Under the pieces are notes generated by a model. That model was not told the origin of the DNA. It saw nothing but the letters and a program-made list of their open reading frames with translations, and searched no databases. Below, in pieces: positions 38,784-47,970 of a DNA stretch of 64,000 nt. How positions within the stretch are numbered: the first letter of the stretch is position 1; each line of letters starts with the position of its first letter. Source of the DNA: Alteromonas sp. BL110 (GTDB taxonomy: Bacteria > Pseudomonadota > Gammaproteobacteria > Enterobacterales > Alteromonadaceae); NCBI RefSeq assembly GCF_003443615.1, contig NZ_CP031967.1, forward strand, positions 1,798,001 through 1,862,000, given 5' to 3'. The position numbers and the translations under genes are program-made.

Positions 38784-39476
38784 TTACTTTTGCTCTATTC
38801 TTTTTTGCACAATGATAATAGTGTGTTGCTCGGGGTGCTGATCAAATTCAACGTGGCGAATAAAGCCGCCAGCTTCCATCAGTATTTCTAAATATCTATG
38901 TAGCCCAAGCGAGGCGTAGTAGACTTCTGGTCCCATCACTTCGTTAGTATGTTGACCGCTTTCATACGTACCACCGCAGCTAAAAAGTAACACGCCGCCA
39001 TCGTTTAAGTGATTCATTAGCTTCTTAAGCAAAGGCTCTTGCTGCGTCAAAGGGATATGCCAAAAGCTATCCCAAGCGCTAATGAAGGAATAGTGCTTAG
39101 TTAATGTAAACGTGCAAACATCGGCGCAATAGAAGGTATGGGCAGGTAACTGAGACTTAGCTATAGCCAGCATATCTCTAGACACATCAATGCCTTCGTA
39201 CGTTAGCCCATTACTTTCGATAATGGGAACAAAGCGATTTGTACAGCCGCAACCAATGTCTAGCGCGTAGCCGTATTCCTGTGTTTTTCTTTCACTGAGT
39301 ACTTCTCCCTTGTTAGGCGCTTTACTATGCACTTTATCCTGCTCTGGTTGTGGGGCTTGCGGCAAAAATGACAGAGCTTTTTGATAGGCAATTATGCCAT
39401 TTTTCTGATTAAACTCGGGTCGCGTCCAGCGGTGAGTAATGGTGTCGTAGGCCTTGCCAGTTTCTTCAGGAGTCAT
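38784..39476 (-). CDS. Class I SAM-dependent methyltransferase
   Basis: This 230-residue protein has the SAM-binding motif I ALDIGCGCTNRFVP, the acidic loop YEGIDVSRDML, and a motif resembling IV in SFISAWDSFWHIPL. The substrate is unknown. A linker of about residues 35-60 rich in Lys and Glu separates a short N-terminal helix from the Rossmann core. Its start codon is ATG 39476. It stands alone on the minus strand, with a small VOC gene upstream. Confidence 0.8.
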   Translation of the reverse strand: MTPEETGKAYDTITHRWTRPEFNQKNGIIAYQKALSFLPQAPQPEQDKVHSKAPNKGEVLSERKTQEYGYALDIGCGCTNRFVPIIESNGLTYEGIDVSRDMLAIAKSQLPAHTFYCADVCTFTLTKHYSFISAWDSFWHIPLTQQEPLLKKLMNHLNDGGVLLFSCGGTYESGQHTNEVMGPEVYYASLGLHRYLEILMEAGGFIRHVEFDQHPEQHTIIIVQKRIEQK

Positions 39477-39616
39477 ATGCTATCTGTTAGCTGAAATTTT
39501 GCTTCTTCAAGGTTAATTCATCTAGCCAAAATGTATAGTGGAAAGTTTGTACAGAAAGGGGGTAAGACGCTACCAGCCTTGGTCATAGAACTGCCAACAG
39601 GTAACGCCTATACTTT

Positions 39617-40000
39617 TTATTTTCTTACTATGTGCGTGGCGCAGAGTTTGTTACCTGACGGGTCTCGCAGGTAAGCAAGGTATAATTGGCGTTCGCCATT
39701 TCCCCGGATGCCTGGTGGGTCTTCACATGGAACTCCCCCATTTTCGCTTCCAACTTTATGCCATTCATCTACAATCTCTGGTGTACGCGCTGCGAGACCA
39801 AGGGTTGTTCCATTACCGTGTGTCGCTTCCTCGCCATTAATTGGCTTGGTTAGGGCTAAAATACCTTTGGGCGTGTAGTAAAACACGCGTCCATATTCAT
39901 CAAAAACGCCTGGCTCGTAACCCAATACACCTAAAATAGCGTCATAGAATTTCTTCGACGCCTCAAGGTCGTTTGCACCTAACATAACGTGGCTAAACAT
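39617..40000 (-). CDS. VOC-family (glyoxalase/dioxygenase-like) protein
   Basis: At 127 residues it fits one vicinal oxygen chelate domain with two beta-alpha-beta-beta-beta modules. MFSHVMLGANDLEASKKFYD at the start and AYLRDPSGNKLCATH near the end are typical. One metal ligand is His4; the second half keeps a late acidic/His region, but the full site cannot be confirmed by eye. The substrate is unknown. It could be a lyase, a dioxygenase or a binding protein. Confidence 0.8.
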   Translation of the reverse strand: MFSHVMLGANDLEASKKFYDAILGVLGYEPGVFDEYGRVFYYTPKGILALTKPINGEEATHGNGTTLGLAARTPEIVDEWHKVGSENGGVPCEDPPGIRGNGERQLYLAYLRDPSGNKLCATHIVRK

Positions 40001-40074
40001 AGTTGTGTCCTCTGGAATAGTAGGGGTAACCCCTTTTTATAAAATTAGGTTACTCGTGCTCTGCTCTAGTTTAT

Positions 40075-40782
40075 TTATTGCCCTAAAGCGAAGTCTACCG
40101 CGGCTTTAGCATGGATAGCGGTAGTGTCGTATAACCTAATCTTGCTGTGCTGTTGTTGCACTAATAACGCAATTTCGGTGCAGCCTAGAATGATGCCTTC
40201 AGCACCCTCGGCCGCAAGCGCGTCTATTACTTCAATATACGCCTCACGAGAATCAACACAAATCACGCCCTTGCATAATTGTTCATAAATAATGTTATGA
40301 ATTGTGTCTCGTTGTTGCGCATTTGGAATAACAACCTCAATACCAAAAACCTCTTCAAGACGGGATGTATAAAAGGTTTGCTCCATGGTGAAGCGTGTGC
40401 CTAGCAATCCGATTTTTTTTACCTTATTGCGCTGTAGCTCGCGCCCCGTTGCATCGGCAATATGAATAAGGGGGATACTGATATTCTGCTTAATCTCAGC
40501 CGCCACTTTGTGCATGGTATTGGTACAAATTAATATGGCTTTTGCACCTGCTGTTTCTAAATGCTTTGCCTCATGAATTAAAATGTCGGCGGTTTTATCC
40601 CATTCGCCTCTGTGTTGAAGCTGCTCTATGTGGGCAAAATCGACGCTGCTTATTATTAATGGCGCACTGTGAAGACCACCAAGTCGCGCGTTCACGCCCC
40701 GGTTTATAGCTTGGTAATAACTTACCGTTGATTCCCAGCTCATACCGCCGAGCAAGCCTAGCTTGTTTATAGCATTTTCCAC
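40075..40782 (-). CDS. Aspartate/glutamate racemase-family protein (YgeA-like)
   Basis: This 235-residue protein has the pseudo-symmetric racemase fold with one catalytic Cys per half, in ILICTNTMHKVA and in IILGCTEIALLV. The opening KLGLLGGMSWESTVSYYQAI is characteristic of the YgeA-type broad-specificity amino acid racemases. It may supply D-amino acids or degrade them. It is a single gene, with no peptidoglycan gene beside it. Confidence 0.85.
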   Translation of the reverse strand: MENAINKLGLLGGMSWESTVSYYQAINRGVNARLGGLHSAPLIISSVDFAHIEQLQHRGEWDKTADILIHEAKHLETAGAKAILICTNTMHKVAAEIKQNISIPLIHIADATGRELQRNKVKKIGLLGTRFTMEQTFYTSRLEEVFGIEVVIPNAQQRDTIHNIIYEQLCKGVICVDSREAYIEVIDALAAEGAEGIILGCTEIALLVQQQHSKIRLYDTTAIHAKAAVDFALGQ

Positions 40783-40985
40783 TATTCACCTTTTTTGAGT
40801 ACTTAGTACAACTTTCAATCTACCGATAAAAAGTGTTCACGACTAGTAGCGAAGCCAATGAAATGGTAGATAAAAGGTTATACAAGATAACGGTGTTATA
40901 TAGTTGGGTATGACTGGAAGATAGGAGTGTTTAATGTCCTGAAAGAGTTATTAAACAACTGATAAAAATAGGTAAAATTGGTTTT

Positions 40986-41216
40986 CTAAAATTTAGGAGG
41001 CGGCTTTTTATCTTTTATAAACGAGAAACGCTGAATGAAAATTCCCCAGTAGCCCAACATAGCAATAGCAAAACCAAGAAATAGTACCACAAGGCTTAGG
41101 TAGCGCAGCGCGATATGAAATTCGCTAAGGGTAAACAGCAGCAAGACGCCGACAACGAAAATAGATAAGCCTATTTTAAATCGTTGCCAGCTCTTAAGTG
41201 GATCTTGCGTCAACAT
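40986..41216 (-). CDS. Small two-helix membrane protein, unknown
   Basis: This 76-residue protein has two membrane segments (IGLSIFVVGVLLLFTLSEFH and YLSLVVLFLGFAIAMLGYWG) and a Lys/Pro-rich end (KDKKPPPKF). I do not recognise the family. It ends 203 bases from the racemase gene and starts 45 bases after the nfuA stop on the same strand, so co-transcription with nfuA is possible. Confidence 0.6.
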   Translation of the reverse strand: MLTQDPLKSWQRFKIGLSIFVVGVLLLFTLSEFHIALRYLSLVVLFLGFAIAMLGYWGIFIQRFSFIKDKKPPPKF

Positions 41217-41261
41217 AGAGACAGCATTGTGATATGCACCTAAATAAGCGCAGTATTGCGC

Positions 41262-41840
41262 TTAGTAGTAAGAGTGCTCACCGGCTTGGTGTTCAGTTGC
41301 ATCGCGCACGCCTTTAAGCTCGCCAGCGAACTGTTCAATCATTTGCTTCTCTATCCCTTCTTTAAGCGTAACGTCTACCATTGAGCAGCCATTACAGCCA
41401 CCGCCGAATTGAAGAATGGCGTAGCCATCATCAGTTAACTCGGTAAGTACAACATTACCCCCGTGGCTCGCTAGCTGTGGGTTGATTTCTGATTCGATCA
41501 TGTAGTTGATTCGCTCGACTAAAGGGGCATCGTCGGCCACTTTACGCGCTTTAGCATTAGGCGCTTTAAGTGTTAATTGTGAGCCCATTTGATCGGTAAC
41601 GTAGTCAATTTCCGCCTCATCGAGGTACGGTGCACTTTCTTCGTCTACCACGGCATCGAAGCCGTTAAACGTAAGGCGAGTGTCTGTTTCTTCGACAGCG
41701 TCCGGCGGACAATAGGACACGCCACACTCAGCTGACGAGGTGCCTGGGTTTACGACGAATACACGAATATTCGTGCCAGACTCTTGTTTACTCAGCAGTT
41801 TTACGAAGTGAGCCTGGGCTTCTTCTGATATAGTTATCAT
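41262..41840 (-). CDS. nfuA: Fe-S biogenesis scaffold/carrier NfuA
   Basis: This 192-residue protein matches E. coli NfuA (191) nearly end to end. The degenerate A-type domain covers residues 1-100 ([14 protein letters not shown]), and the NifU C-terminal domain carries [17 protein letters not shown], whose CxxC binds a [4Fe-4S] cluster at the dimer interface. It ends with the family's GEHSYY. I start at ATG 41840 ([12 protein letters not shown]) rather than the TTG two codons upstream, following E. coli. NfuA delivers clusters to client enzymes under oxidative stress or iron limitation. In E. coli it follows bioH and gntX/comF. Confidence 0.96.
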   Translation of the reverse strand: MITISEEAQAHFVKLLSKQESGTNIRVFVVNPGTSSAECGVSYCPPDAVEETDTRLTFNGFDAVVDEESAPYLDEAEIDYVTDQMGSQLTLKAPNAKARKVADDAPLVERINYMIESEINPQLASHGGNVVLTELTDDGYAILQFGGGCNGCSMVDVTLKEGIEKQMIEQFAGELKGVRDATEHQAGEHSYY

Positions 41841-42001
41841 CAGCAAGTCCTACATATTTTGAAAATTTAGATTATTGTATCAAATTTACCTGAGTAAAAC
41901 AGTCAGGTATTAATTAAATAAATAATTCCAGTGAATCGAATTTGTTGAGAGTGACGTACACCGCTATTACTTTCAACCATAACAACAAGACGGGAAGCGC
42001 T

Positions 42002-44659
42002 ATGTTAGCGAAGCTAAAAAACTCCGCCAAAAAGAACCCATTATCACTCGCTTTATTGTTGGCGCTTGGCACTATCGGCCTTGGAGCGACGACCAGCCAG
42101 CAAGCATTGGCACAGCCAGCCTTATCATCAGTGGTTACAATTTCCCCTGATTCAGGCGGGCAGCCAGTTACAGCATACTTACCTGATTCCGTATCCTTCA
42201 ACCCAGCTATTCCTACGCCTGAATCTGTAATTGGTGCCAACATTGGAGAGTGGCACGTACGTCACGACCAAGTCGTAAATTACATGCAGCTTCTTGCCGA
42301 AAAATCTGACCGCATTACCATCGAAGAAACTGGCCGGACCCACGAAAATCGCCCGCTTTTACTCATGACTATCACTGCGCCGTCAAACAGAAACAACATT
42401 GAAGCCATGAGGCAACAGCACATTGATGCCATGGAAAGTGGCAAAAAAGTAGGTAACGACGCCCCTCTGATTTTTTACATGGGCTACAGTATTCACGGTA
42501 ACGAGCCTTCCGGTACCAATGCTTCGCTAGCGCTGGCTTATTACTTAGCCGCCGCTGAAGGTGAAGAAATTGATGCCTTGTTGAACAACAATATTGTGCT
42601 GTTTGATCCATCTTTCAACCCCGATGGACTCTCTCGTTTTGCTCAGTGGGCAAATATGCACAAAGGCAAGCAGTTAGTTTCTGACAGCCGCCACCGTGAA
42701 CATGACGAGGGGTGGCCGTCTGGCAGAACAAATCACTACTGGTTCGATCTCAATCGTGACTGGCTATTGCTGGCGCACCCAGAGTCGCAGGCGCGTATTA
42801 AACAGTTTCACAAATGGCGTCCACATATTCTGACCGATTTCCACGAAATGGGCACAGACAGTACCTATTTCTTTCAGCCCGGCGTACGCTCGCGCAAAAA
42901 CCCTCTAACGCCAGACGAGAACGTCACCTTAACTGAAGCGCTTGCGCACTATCACGCTGCAGCGTTTGACGAACAGGGCGAGCTGTATTTCACCGAAGAA
43001 GCATTTGACGACTTCTATGCTGGTAAAGGGTCTACCTACCCGGATTTACACGGTAGCGTGGGTATTCTGTTTGAGCAGGCCAGTTCGCGAGGGCACCTTC
43101 AAGACTCTATAAACGGCAAGCTTGCTTTTAAAGACACCATAGCGAACCAAATTACCACGTCTCTCAGTACCTTTAGGGGCGCATTGGCAAATAAGGCTGC
43201 AATCCTCGACTACCAATCGGGCTTTGTGAAGAGTACGCAGTCTTTGGCTAAGCAAGATGCCCAAGCTGGATTTGTAGTAAGTGCATCCAATGATACCGCT
43301 CGTTTTAACGCCTTTATCGCATTACTTGAGCAGCATCACATTGAATATGAAGTGCTTACAAAGAACTTCAACGCGAAGAAGATTAGCTACAAGGCAGGGA
43401 AGGCAATATTTATCCCTACTAACCAACCTCAATACCGCCTAGTAAAGTCAATTTTTTCTACGCAAACATCATTTGAAAATAACACCTTCTATGATGTTTC
43501 AACGTGGAATTTGGCTTTGGCCTTTAACTTGGACTACGCGCCTTTAGACCAAGGCGATGTGCGAAGTCTTACGCTAAGTGACAACTCTGCTCTTACTCAA
43601 ACAACACTTAATGATATTCATGAAAACGCTTATGCCTACGCGTTTTCATGGCAGCATTATTATGCGCCTGCCATGCTTCAAACCTTACTGGAAGCCGGAG
43701 TGAAAGTGCGAAGCAGTGAAAAAGCGTTTTCTGCTATTAAATACGATGGCAAAAATGTTGACCTTCAGCCCGGTAGTATTGTTGTGCCTAAAGGTTTGGG
43801 GCAGCCCGAAAACTTAGTGGCCATTTTGAGCAAAGCGCAGCAACAACTTCAGGTACCTGTGTTTAGCTTACGCAGTGGATTAACGCCGACAGGTAATGAT
43901 TTAGGTAGCCGGAGTATGGCGCCAGTTGACTTACCGCAGGTATTAATTGTAGGTGGTGAGGGGACCAGTGAATACGAAGTGGGAGAAATTTGGCACTACT
44001 TCGATACAAAAGTCGGCTTGTCTGCAAGTATTGTAGAGCAACAACACCTATTAGGTGCGCTTAATGACCCTAGCGTTACCTACACTCATATTTTATTTCC
44101 TAGCGGTCGCTATCGTTTTACTGAAAACGACAGAAAAAAAATTGAAGATTGGGTGAAAGCCGGTGGTGTTATCGTAGGCCAGAAATCTGCACTGCGTTAC
44201 TTCGCAAAGCATAAGTGGCTAGATGCGGAGATTGTCAGTAGAGAGACCATAGATAATGCTTTCGATGAAAGCGATTTAAGCTACGAAGATGGCTCGTCGC
44301 TCTATGCCAGAAAGTTGGTGGCGGGTGCTGTATTTGAAGCAGATATTGATAATACTCATCCACTTTTTTATGGCTATAGCGATGATACCCTACCTATGTT
44401 TAAAACGAATAATATGGTCGTAGAAGCAAGTAGTTCGCCGTTTGTCACACCGGCACGCTACACAGACGAGCCACTTATGGCTGGGTTTAGTGATAAAAGA
44501 ATGGTTGCGCTAATGGCTGAGTCAACCGCAGTGACGACTCAGAAGATGGGGCGTGGTGTAGTCATTGGTTTTACCGACAACACGCAATTTAGAGGCTACT
44601 GGTACGGCACGAACAAAATGCTAGCCAATGCCATTTACCAGTCGCACTTTATCCGTTAA
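42002..44659 (+). CDS. Secreted M14-family zinc carboxypeptidase
   Basis: This 885-residue protein starts at ATG 42002 with a GGGAAG ribosome site and a long signal peptide ending in QQALAQ. The M14 domain (about 60-400) has the zinc motif HGNE (His165, Glu168) in YSIHGNEPSGTNASLALAYY. The third ligand is probably the His in ILTDFHEMGTDS, and the catalytic Glu is in GILFEQAS. The rest includes a glutamine-amidotransferase-like fold near 630-760 (ILFPSGRYRFTENDRKKIED) common in this large M14 group. It likely trims peptides outside the cytoplasm. It interrupts the nfuA-comF-bioH block. Confidence 0.9.
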   Translation: MLAKLKNSAKKNPLSLALLLALGTIGLGATTSQQALAQPALSSVVTISPDSGGQPVTAYLPDSVSFNPAIPTPESVIGANIGEWHVRHDQVVNYMQLLAEKSDRITIEETGRTHENRPLLLMTITAPSNRNNIEAMRQQHIDAMESGKKVGNDAPLIFYMGYSIHGNEPSGTNASLALAYYLAAAEGEEIDALLNNNIVLFDPSFNPDGLSRFAQWANMHKGKQLVSDSRHREHDEGWPSGRTNHYWFDLNRDWLLLAHPESQARIKQFHKWRPHILTDFHEMGTDSTYFFQPGVRSRKNPLTPDENVTLTEALAHYHAAAFDEQGELYFTEEAFDDFYAGKGSTYPDLHGSVGILFEQASSRGHLQDSINGKLAFKDTIANQITTSLSTFRGALANKAAILDYQSGFVKSTQSLAKQDAQAGFVVSASNDTARFNAFIALLEQHHIEYEVLTKNFNAKKISYKAGKAIFIPTNQPQYRLVKSIFSTQTSFENNTFYDVSTWNLALAFNLDYAPLDQGDVRSLTLSDNSALTQTTLNDIHENAYAYAFSWQHYYAPAMLQTLLEAGVKVRSSEKAFSAIKYDGKNVDLQPGSIVVPKGLGQPENLVAILSKAQQQLQVPVFSLRSGLTPTGNDLGSRSMAPVDLPQVLIVGGEGTSEYEVGEIWHYFDTKVGLSASIVEQQHLLGALNDPSVTYTHILFPSGRYRFTENDRKKIEDWVKAGGVIVGQKSALRYFAKHKWLDAEIVSRETIDNAFDESDLSYEDGSSLYARKLVAGAVFEADIDNTHPLFYGYSDDTLPMFKTNNMVVEASSSPFVTPARYTDEPLMAGFSDKRMVALMAESTAVTTQKMGRGVVIGFTDNTQFRGYWYGTNKMLANAIYQSHFIR

Positions 44660-44726
44660 ATCAGTTTATGAAGCGCGGTGCATGCCGCGCCTTAATAGCT
44701 TATCTTTTCGTATTCCTTGTCAAGCC

Positions 44727-45440
44727 TCACGCTTTTTGGAATAAGCTACTTTTAGGTGGCGGCGTAAATACGGCTGCCCAAACTTGAATCTGTATCTTTG
44801 GGTAGCGCTGCTTAAGTCTTTTACTAAGTGTATTTACGGTAACGCCCGTAGTAAGAACATCATCCACTATCGCCACGGTGAAATCGCTGCCCTCTTCGTT
44901 ACATCGCGCTGCCGCTATTTCGTCATCGATACATTGCTTGGATAAAGTAAATACACGATTTGCGTTCTCTGCTCTGGCCATTTTGGATAAGTGGTGCTGC
45001 ACACTAAAGCCTTTGCGACTTGCCCATGATTGATTAATGGGTATGCCTAGTTCACTGCTTAAACTTTCACACAAAAGCGTAGCTTGGTTGTAGTGCCGCT
45101 TTGCAAGCCGCCATGCACTAATTGGAACCGGAAGCAGTACATCTGGCACTGATAGAGTGCACTGTCGCTTTTTATGGACAAACCAGTTACTTAATACTTT
45201 CCCTGACGTTAGTGAATGCGTAAACTTTAACTGGTGAACCAGCGATGACATGGGCCATGTATGGAGCCCCAGCACTGATAGTGCGTCGTAGTGGCTATGC
45301 TTGACGTGGCCTGCCACAGGGCCGTATTGAAGTAGGTTACTCCCATGTAATGACGCTTCGAAAAAAAACATGTCATCTTCACACCAGTGACATACTGGCG
45401 TAGGACTTGCCTGATAACATAGCAAGCATGAAAGGTTCAT
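44727..45440 (-). CDS. comF: ComF/GntX-family phosphoribosyltransferase-like protein
   Basis: This 237-residue protein has an N-terminal zinc-finger-like Cys cluster (CLLCYQASPTPVCHWCEDD) and a C-terminal PRTase domain. The PRPP loop is in VAIVDDVLTTGVTVNTLSKR, and KRHYNQATLLCESL is family-typical. ComF proteins take part in DNA uptake in competent bacteria; E. coli GntX is the equivalent neighbour of bioH. Here it is divergent from bioH with 98 bases between. Together with comM in this window it is consistent with competence, without proving it. Confidence 0.9.
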   Translation of the reverse strand: MNLSCLLCYQASPTPVCHWCEDDMFFFEASLHGSNLLQYGPVAGHVKHSHYDALSVLGLHTWPMSSLVHQLKFTHSLTSGKVLSNWFVHKKRQCTLSVPDVLLPVPISAWRLAKRHYNQATLLCESLSSELGIPINQSWASRKGFSVQHHLSKMARAENANRVFTLSKQCIDDEIAAARCNEEGSDFTVAIVDDVLTTGVTVNTLSKRLKQRYPKIQIQVWAAVFTPPPKSSLFQKA

Positions 45441-45538
45441 AGTGTTGATTCCATCAACTTCCTTGAATTGTCGAACGTCGACCTATTTTCATCATCTCGT
45501 GTTTCCTCAAAAACACGTTTCTGCCTAAGGAGGTGTAA

Positions 45539-46348
45539 ATGGAAATTTTGCATACAAACGGCGAGCTTGTCACCCGTACGAAGGGTACAGGCGTAGATGT
45601 AGTATTTCTTCACGGGTGGGGTATGAACAGCGGCGCGTTCACATCCTTTATCCCTTACATTAGCGATAATTTTCGCGTTACCACCATTGACCTTCCTGGG
45701 TTTGGAGAAAACGCAGGTATCGTGCCCTCACCTTATAACGTTGAATCCCTTGCCCAAGCTATTGTAGACAAATTGCCAGATCAGTGTGTGTTAGTCGGGT
45801 GGTCATTAGGTGGCCTGGTTGCGCAAAAATTAGCGTTACTCGCACCTGAAAAGCTCACCGGGCTAGTTACCATTGCCTCAACGCCTCGTTTTATAGCCGG
45901 ACCTTGCTGGCCGGGGATTGCGGCTGACTTACTTACTATGTTTGAAACCCAGCTTGAAAAGAATTATCAAAAAACACTGGAACGTTTTTTAGCAATTCAA
46001 GCTATGGGTAGTGAAACTGCAAAGCAAGATATTAAGGCCATTAGAGAGCAAGTTACGCAGTTTCCAGAACCTGCTGAGGAAGCGCTGAAAAAAGGCTTAC
46101 GTATATTGTCTACTGAAGATATGCGGCAAGATGTAGGGCGAATAACTACGCCAACATTACGATTGTATGGGAGATTAGATAGTTTGGTGCCGACCAGTGG
46201 TATAGATCGAATTTGCGAGCTTCATCCGCAAGCTGATACCGTCGTACTGCCACATGCTTCCCACGCACCGTTTATTTCTCATCCTCAGCAAACCGCCGAT
46301 ATTCTACTTCGTTTTGCTGCGGGTGTTTACCAGCAGAAAGCGTCTTGA
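45539..46348 (+). CDS. bioH: Pimeloyl-ACP methyl ester carboxylesterase (BioH)
   Basis: BioH removes the methyl group from pimeloyl-ACP methyl ester, ending the pimelate stage of biotin synthesis. This 269-residue alpha/beta hydrolase has the oxyanion stretch LHGWGMNSGAF and the nucleophile Ser89 in VGWSLGGLVAQ. The acid is in YGRLDSLVP and the His in PHASHAPFISHP. A GGAGGTG ribosome site precedes the ATG. It is divergent from comF as part of the block conserved with E. coli; the other biotin genes are not in this window. Confidence 0.92.
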   Translation: MEILHTNGELVTRTKGTGVDVVFLHGWGMNSGAFTSFIPYISDNFRVTTIDLPGFGENAGIVPSPYNVESLAQAIVDKLPDQCVLVGWSLGGLVAQKLALLAPEKLTGLVTIASTPRFIAGPCWPGIAADLLTMFETQLEKNYQKTLERFLAIQAMGSETAKQDIKAIREQVTQFPEPAEEALKKGLRILSTEDMRQDVGRITTPTLRLYGRLDSLVPTSGIDRICELHPQADTVVLPHASHAPFISHPQQTADILLRFAAGVYQQKAS

Positions 46349-46524
46349 CCTAACGCCTTAATAGGGCTTCAAGCTGCTATTAATCAGTGGTTTGAAGCTT
46401 TTCCTTTCGTTATAGCCAATTAAAAGTCGCCTGCTTACAATAAGTTAATGATAGTGTTTGATACATGTCTTTCTATTTGTGTGAAATTGGTTAATAATTG
46501 CACATGAGAGGTTAGGGGTAGTGT

Positions 46525-46842
46525 ATGACAAGTATTGATGGTTTAGGTGCAGGCTCTGCATTTGCAGCGGCTCAGTATGGGTTACAAAGTGCAAGCGATG
46601 GCGTATCGCAGGCAGCGGGAAATATTGCTCAGCGAACGGCTGAAGATGCTATTGCACCCGCACAACCTACCGTGGCTACCAGCGAATCAAACAACACCTC
46701 TTCTAACTCGGCTTCTAGCACTACGCGTTTAACCGACGATTTAATTGCGCTTAATGTAAACGAGCGTAATGCTCAAGCTTCCGCCAAAGTTTTAGGGGTG
46801 GCCGACGAGATGCTTGGCACTATCATTGACGTATTGGCTTAG
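46525..46842 (+). CDS. Small flagellar-rod/hook-like protein
   Basis: This 105-residue protein has an N-terminal Gly/Ala-rich segment, a Ser/Thr/Asn linker of about residues 45-67, and a C-terminal helix (LTDDLIALNVNERNAQASAKVLGVADEMLG). That last part resembles the C-terminal heptad region of flagellar rod and hook proteins. It lacks the N-terminal flagellar rod motif. No flagellar operon is nearby. It is followed by the HExxH gene after 14 bases. The family assignment is from pattern only. Confidence 0.55.
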   Translation: MTSIDGLGAGSAFAAAQYGLQSASDGVSQAAGNIAQRTAEDAIAPAQPTVATSESNNTSSNSASSTTRLTDDLIALNVNERNAQASAKVLGVADEMLGTIIDVLA

Positions 46843-46856
46843 GTGGAGCTGATACG

Positions 46857-47807
46857 GTGAATATAGTAACGCCAATCCTCAACGCGATTGCTTATCCTAC
46901 GGCGAATGTAAATACAGAATCTGCTCGTAGAGATAACGTGCAGCGGGAAACTATCCCCCCAGCATCAGATTCCCAGCAAGGCGCTTCTCAAAAAGGTTTA
47001 GGTTCTGAAACAGATAAGGCTAAAAGCCCGGGTCAGCCGCCAGCCCCTGTCACCTACGAACGTCCTCAAATACAAACCGAGCTTCAAGCCGCTTTCCAAA
47101 ACGTTTTTGGGCAAGAAAAAGACAATGCGCAGGACGAGAGTGCAGGTAAGCAAGACGCGAGAGACAGGCAGCAAGAGCAACAAGAAAAGCAAGAATCCGC
47201 GGAAATTGAACAGCTAAAAGCTCGAGATCAGGAAGTAAGAGTTCACGAGCAAGCGCATGCGGCAACAGGTGGGCAGTACGCTGGAGCGCCGCGATATGAA
47301 TACACTACAGGCCCTGACAACAAGCGCTATGTTACCGATGGCGAGGTGTCTATTGACGTCTCAGAAGAAAAAACGCCAGAAGAAACCCTCCAAAAAATGG
47401 AGCAGGTGCGCGCCGCAGCTCTCGCGCCAGCTGAGCCTTCCTCACAAGATTTAAAGGTGGCCTCTGAGGCATCTCAAAAAGCGACAGAGGCGCGAAGTGA
47501 GATTGCCAAAGCACAAGCTGACAACCTATCGGCCGCAGAATCTTCAACAGAGCAGGCTCCAACTGTTAGTGTCGATACAGCTTCAAGAATTGAAACTATT
47601 ACTGAGTCCGAAATTAACGCTGGTCTCACGCCAGGTGCGGCGGCAGACGAAGTGTTGGATATTGCGTCTAACTCTGCAAACGCTATATCTTCGCAGGGTT
47701 TAGACGCAAATGCGCCTGACGCCATGCAGACAAGAATAGGCCGTATTCAAAACGCTTATTTGCAAGCTTACACTCCATCTAGAGAAGGTATATCTCTCCA
47801 AGCATAA
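46857..47807 (+). CDS. SprA-related putative metalloprotease
   Basis: This 316-residue protein has a disordered Gln/Glu-rich N-terminal half (about 20-115). A conserved core follows, RDQEVRVHEQAHAATGGQYA with HExxH at residues 130-134, then PRYEYTTGPDNKRYVTDGEV. That core is the SprA-related family, often annotated as putative catalytic metalloprotease. A helical Ala/Glu-rich part and a C-terminal tail follow. There is no signal peptide. The start is GTG at 46857 with GGTGGAG upstream. Its close pairing with the flagellar-like gene upstream is the best clue to its role. Confidence 0.8.
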   Translation: MNIVTPILNAIAYPTANVNTESARRDNVQRETIPPASDSQQGASQKGLGSETDKAKSPGQPPAPVTYERPQIQTELQAAFQNVFGQEKDNAQDESAGKQDARDRQQEQQEKQESAEIEQLKARDQEVRVHEQAHAATGGQYAGAPRYEYTTGPDNKRYVTDGEVSIDVSEEKTPEETLQKMEQVRAAALAPAEPSSQDLKVASEASQKATEARSEIAKAQADNLSAAESSTEQAPTVSVDTASRIETITESEINAGLTPGAAADEVLDIASNSANAISSQGLDANAPDAMQTRIGRIQNAYLQAYTPSREGISLQA

Positions 47808-47970
47808 TAGCCAGCTTCAAGAATAATAGCGTCAAGTTAGCACTGGCTACATCACGTCACACCAACAATTTAGCTCACAGAATAACTCACGATCTAGCCT
47901 AAGAAGCTGCGAGCTAGATCGCAAGAGTGGCACTTTCATTTATGCGAAGGTTTTTTTAAATCAGTAAGCC

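Noticed and set aside
44673..44690. GCGCGG/CCGCGC hairpin after the M14 gene as terminator
   Set aside because: Six-base stem with no clean T run directly after it; too weak to list as a feature.
47890..47921. CGATCTAGC/GCTAGATCG hairpin after the SprA-type gene as terminator
   Set aside because: The stem is perfect, but the loop is 14 bases and no T run follows closely. Chance or another role is possible.
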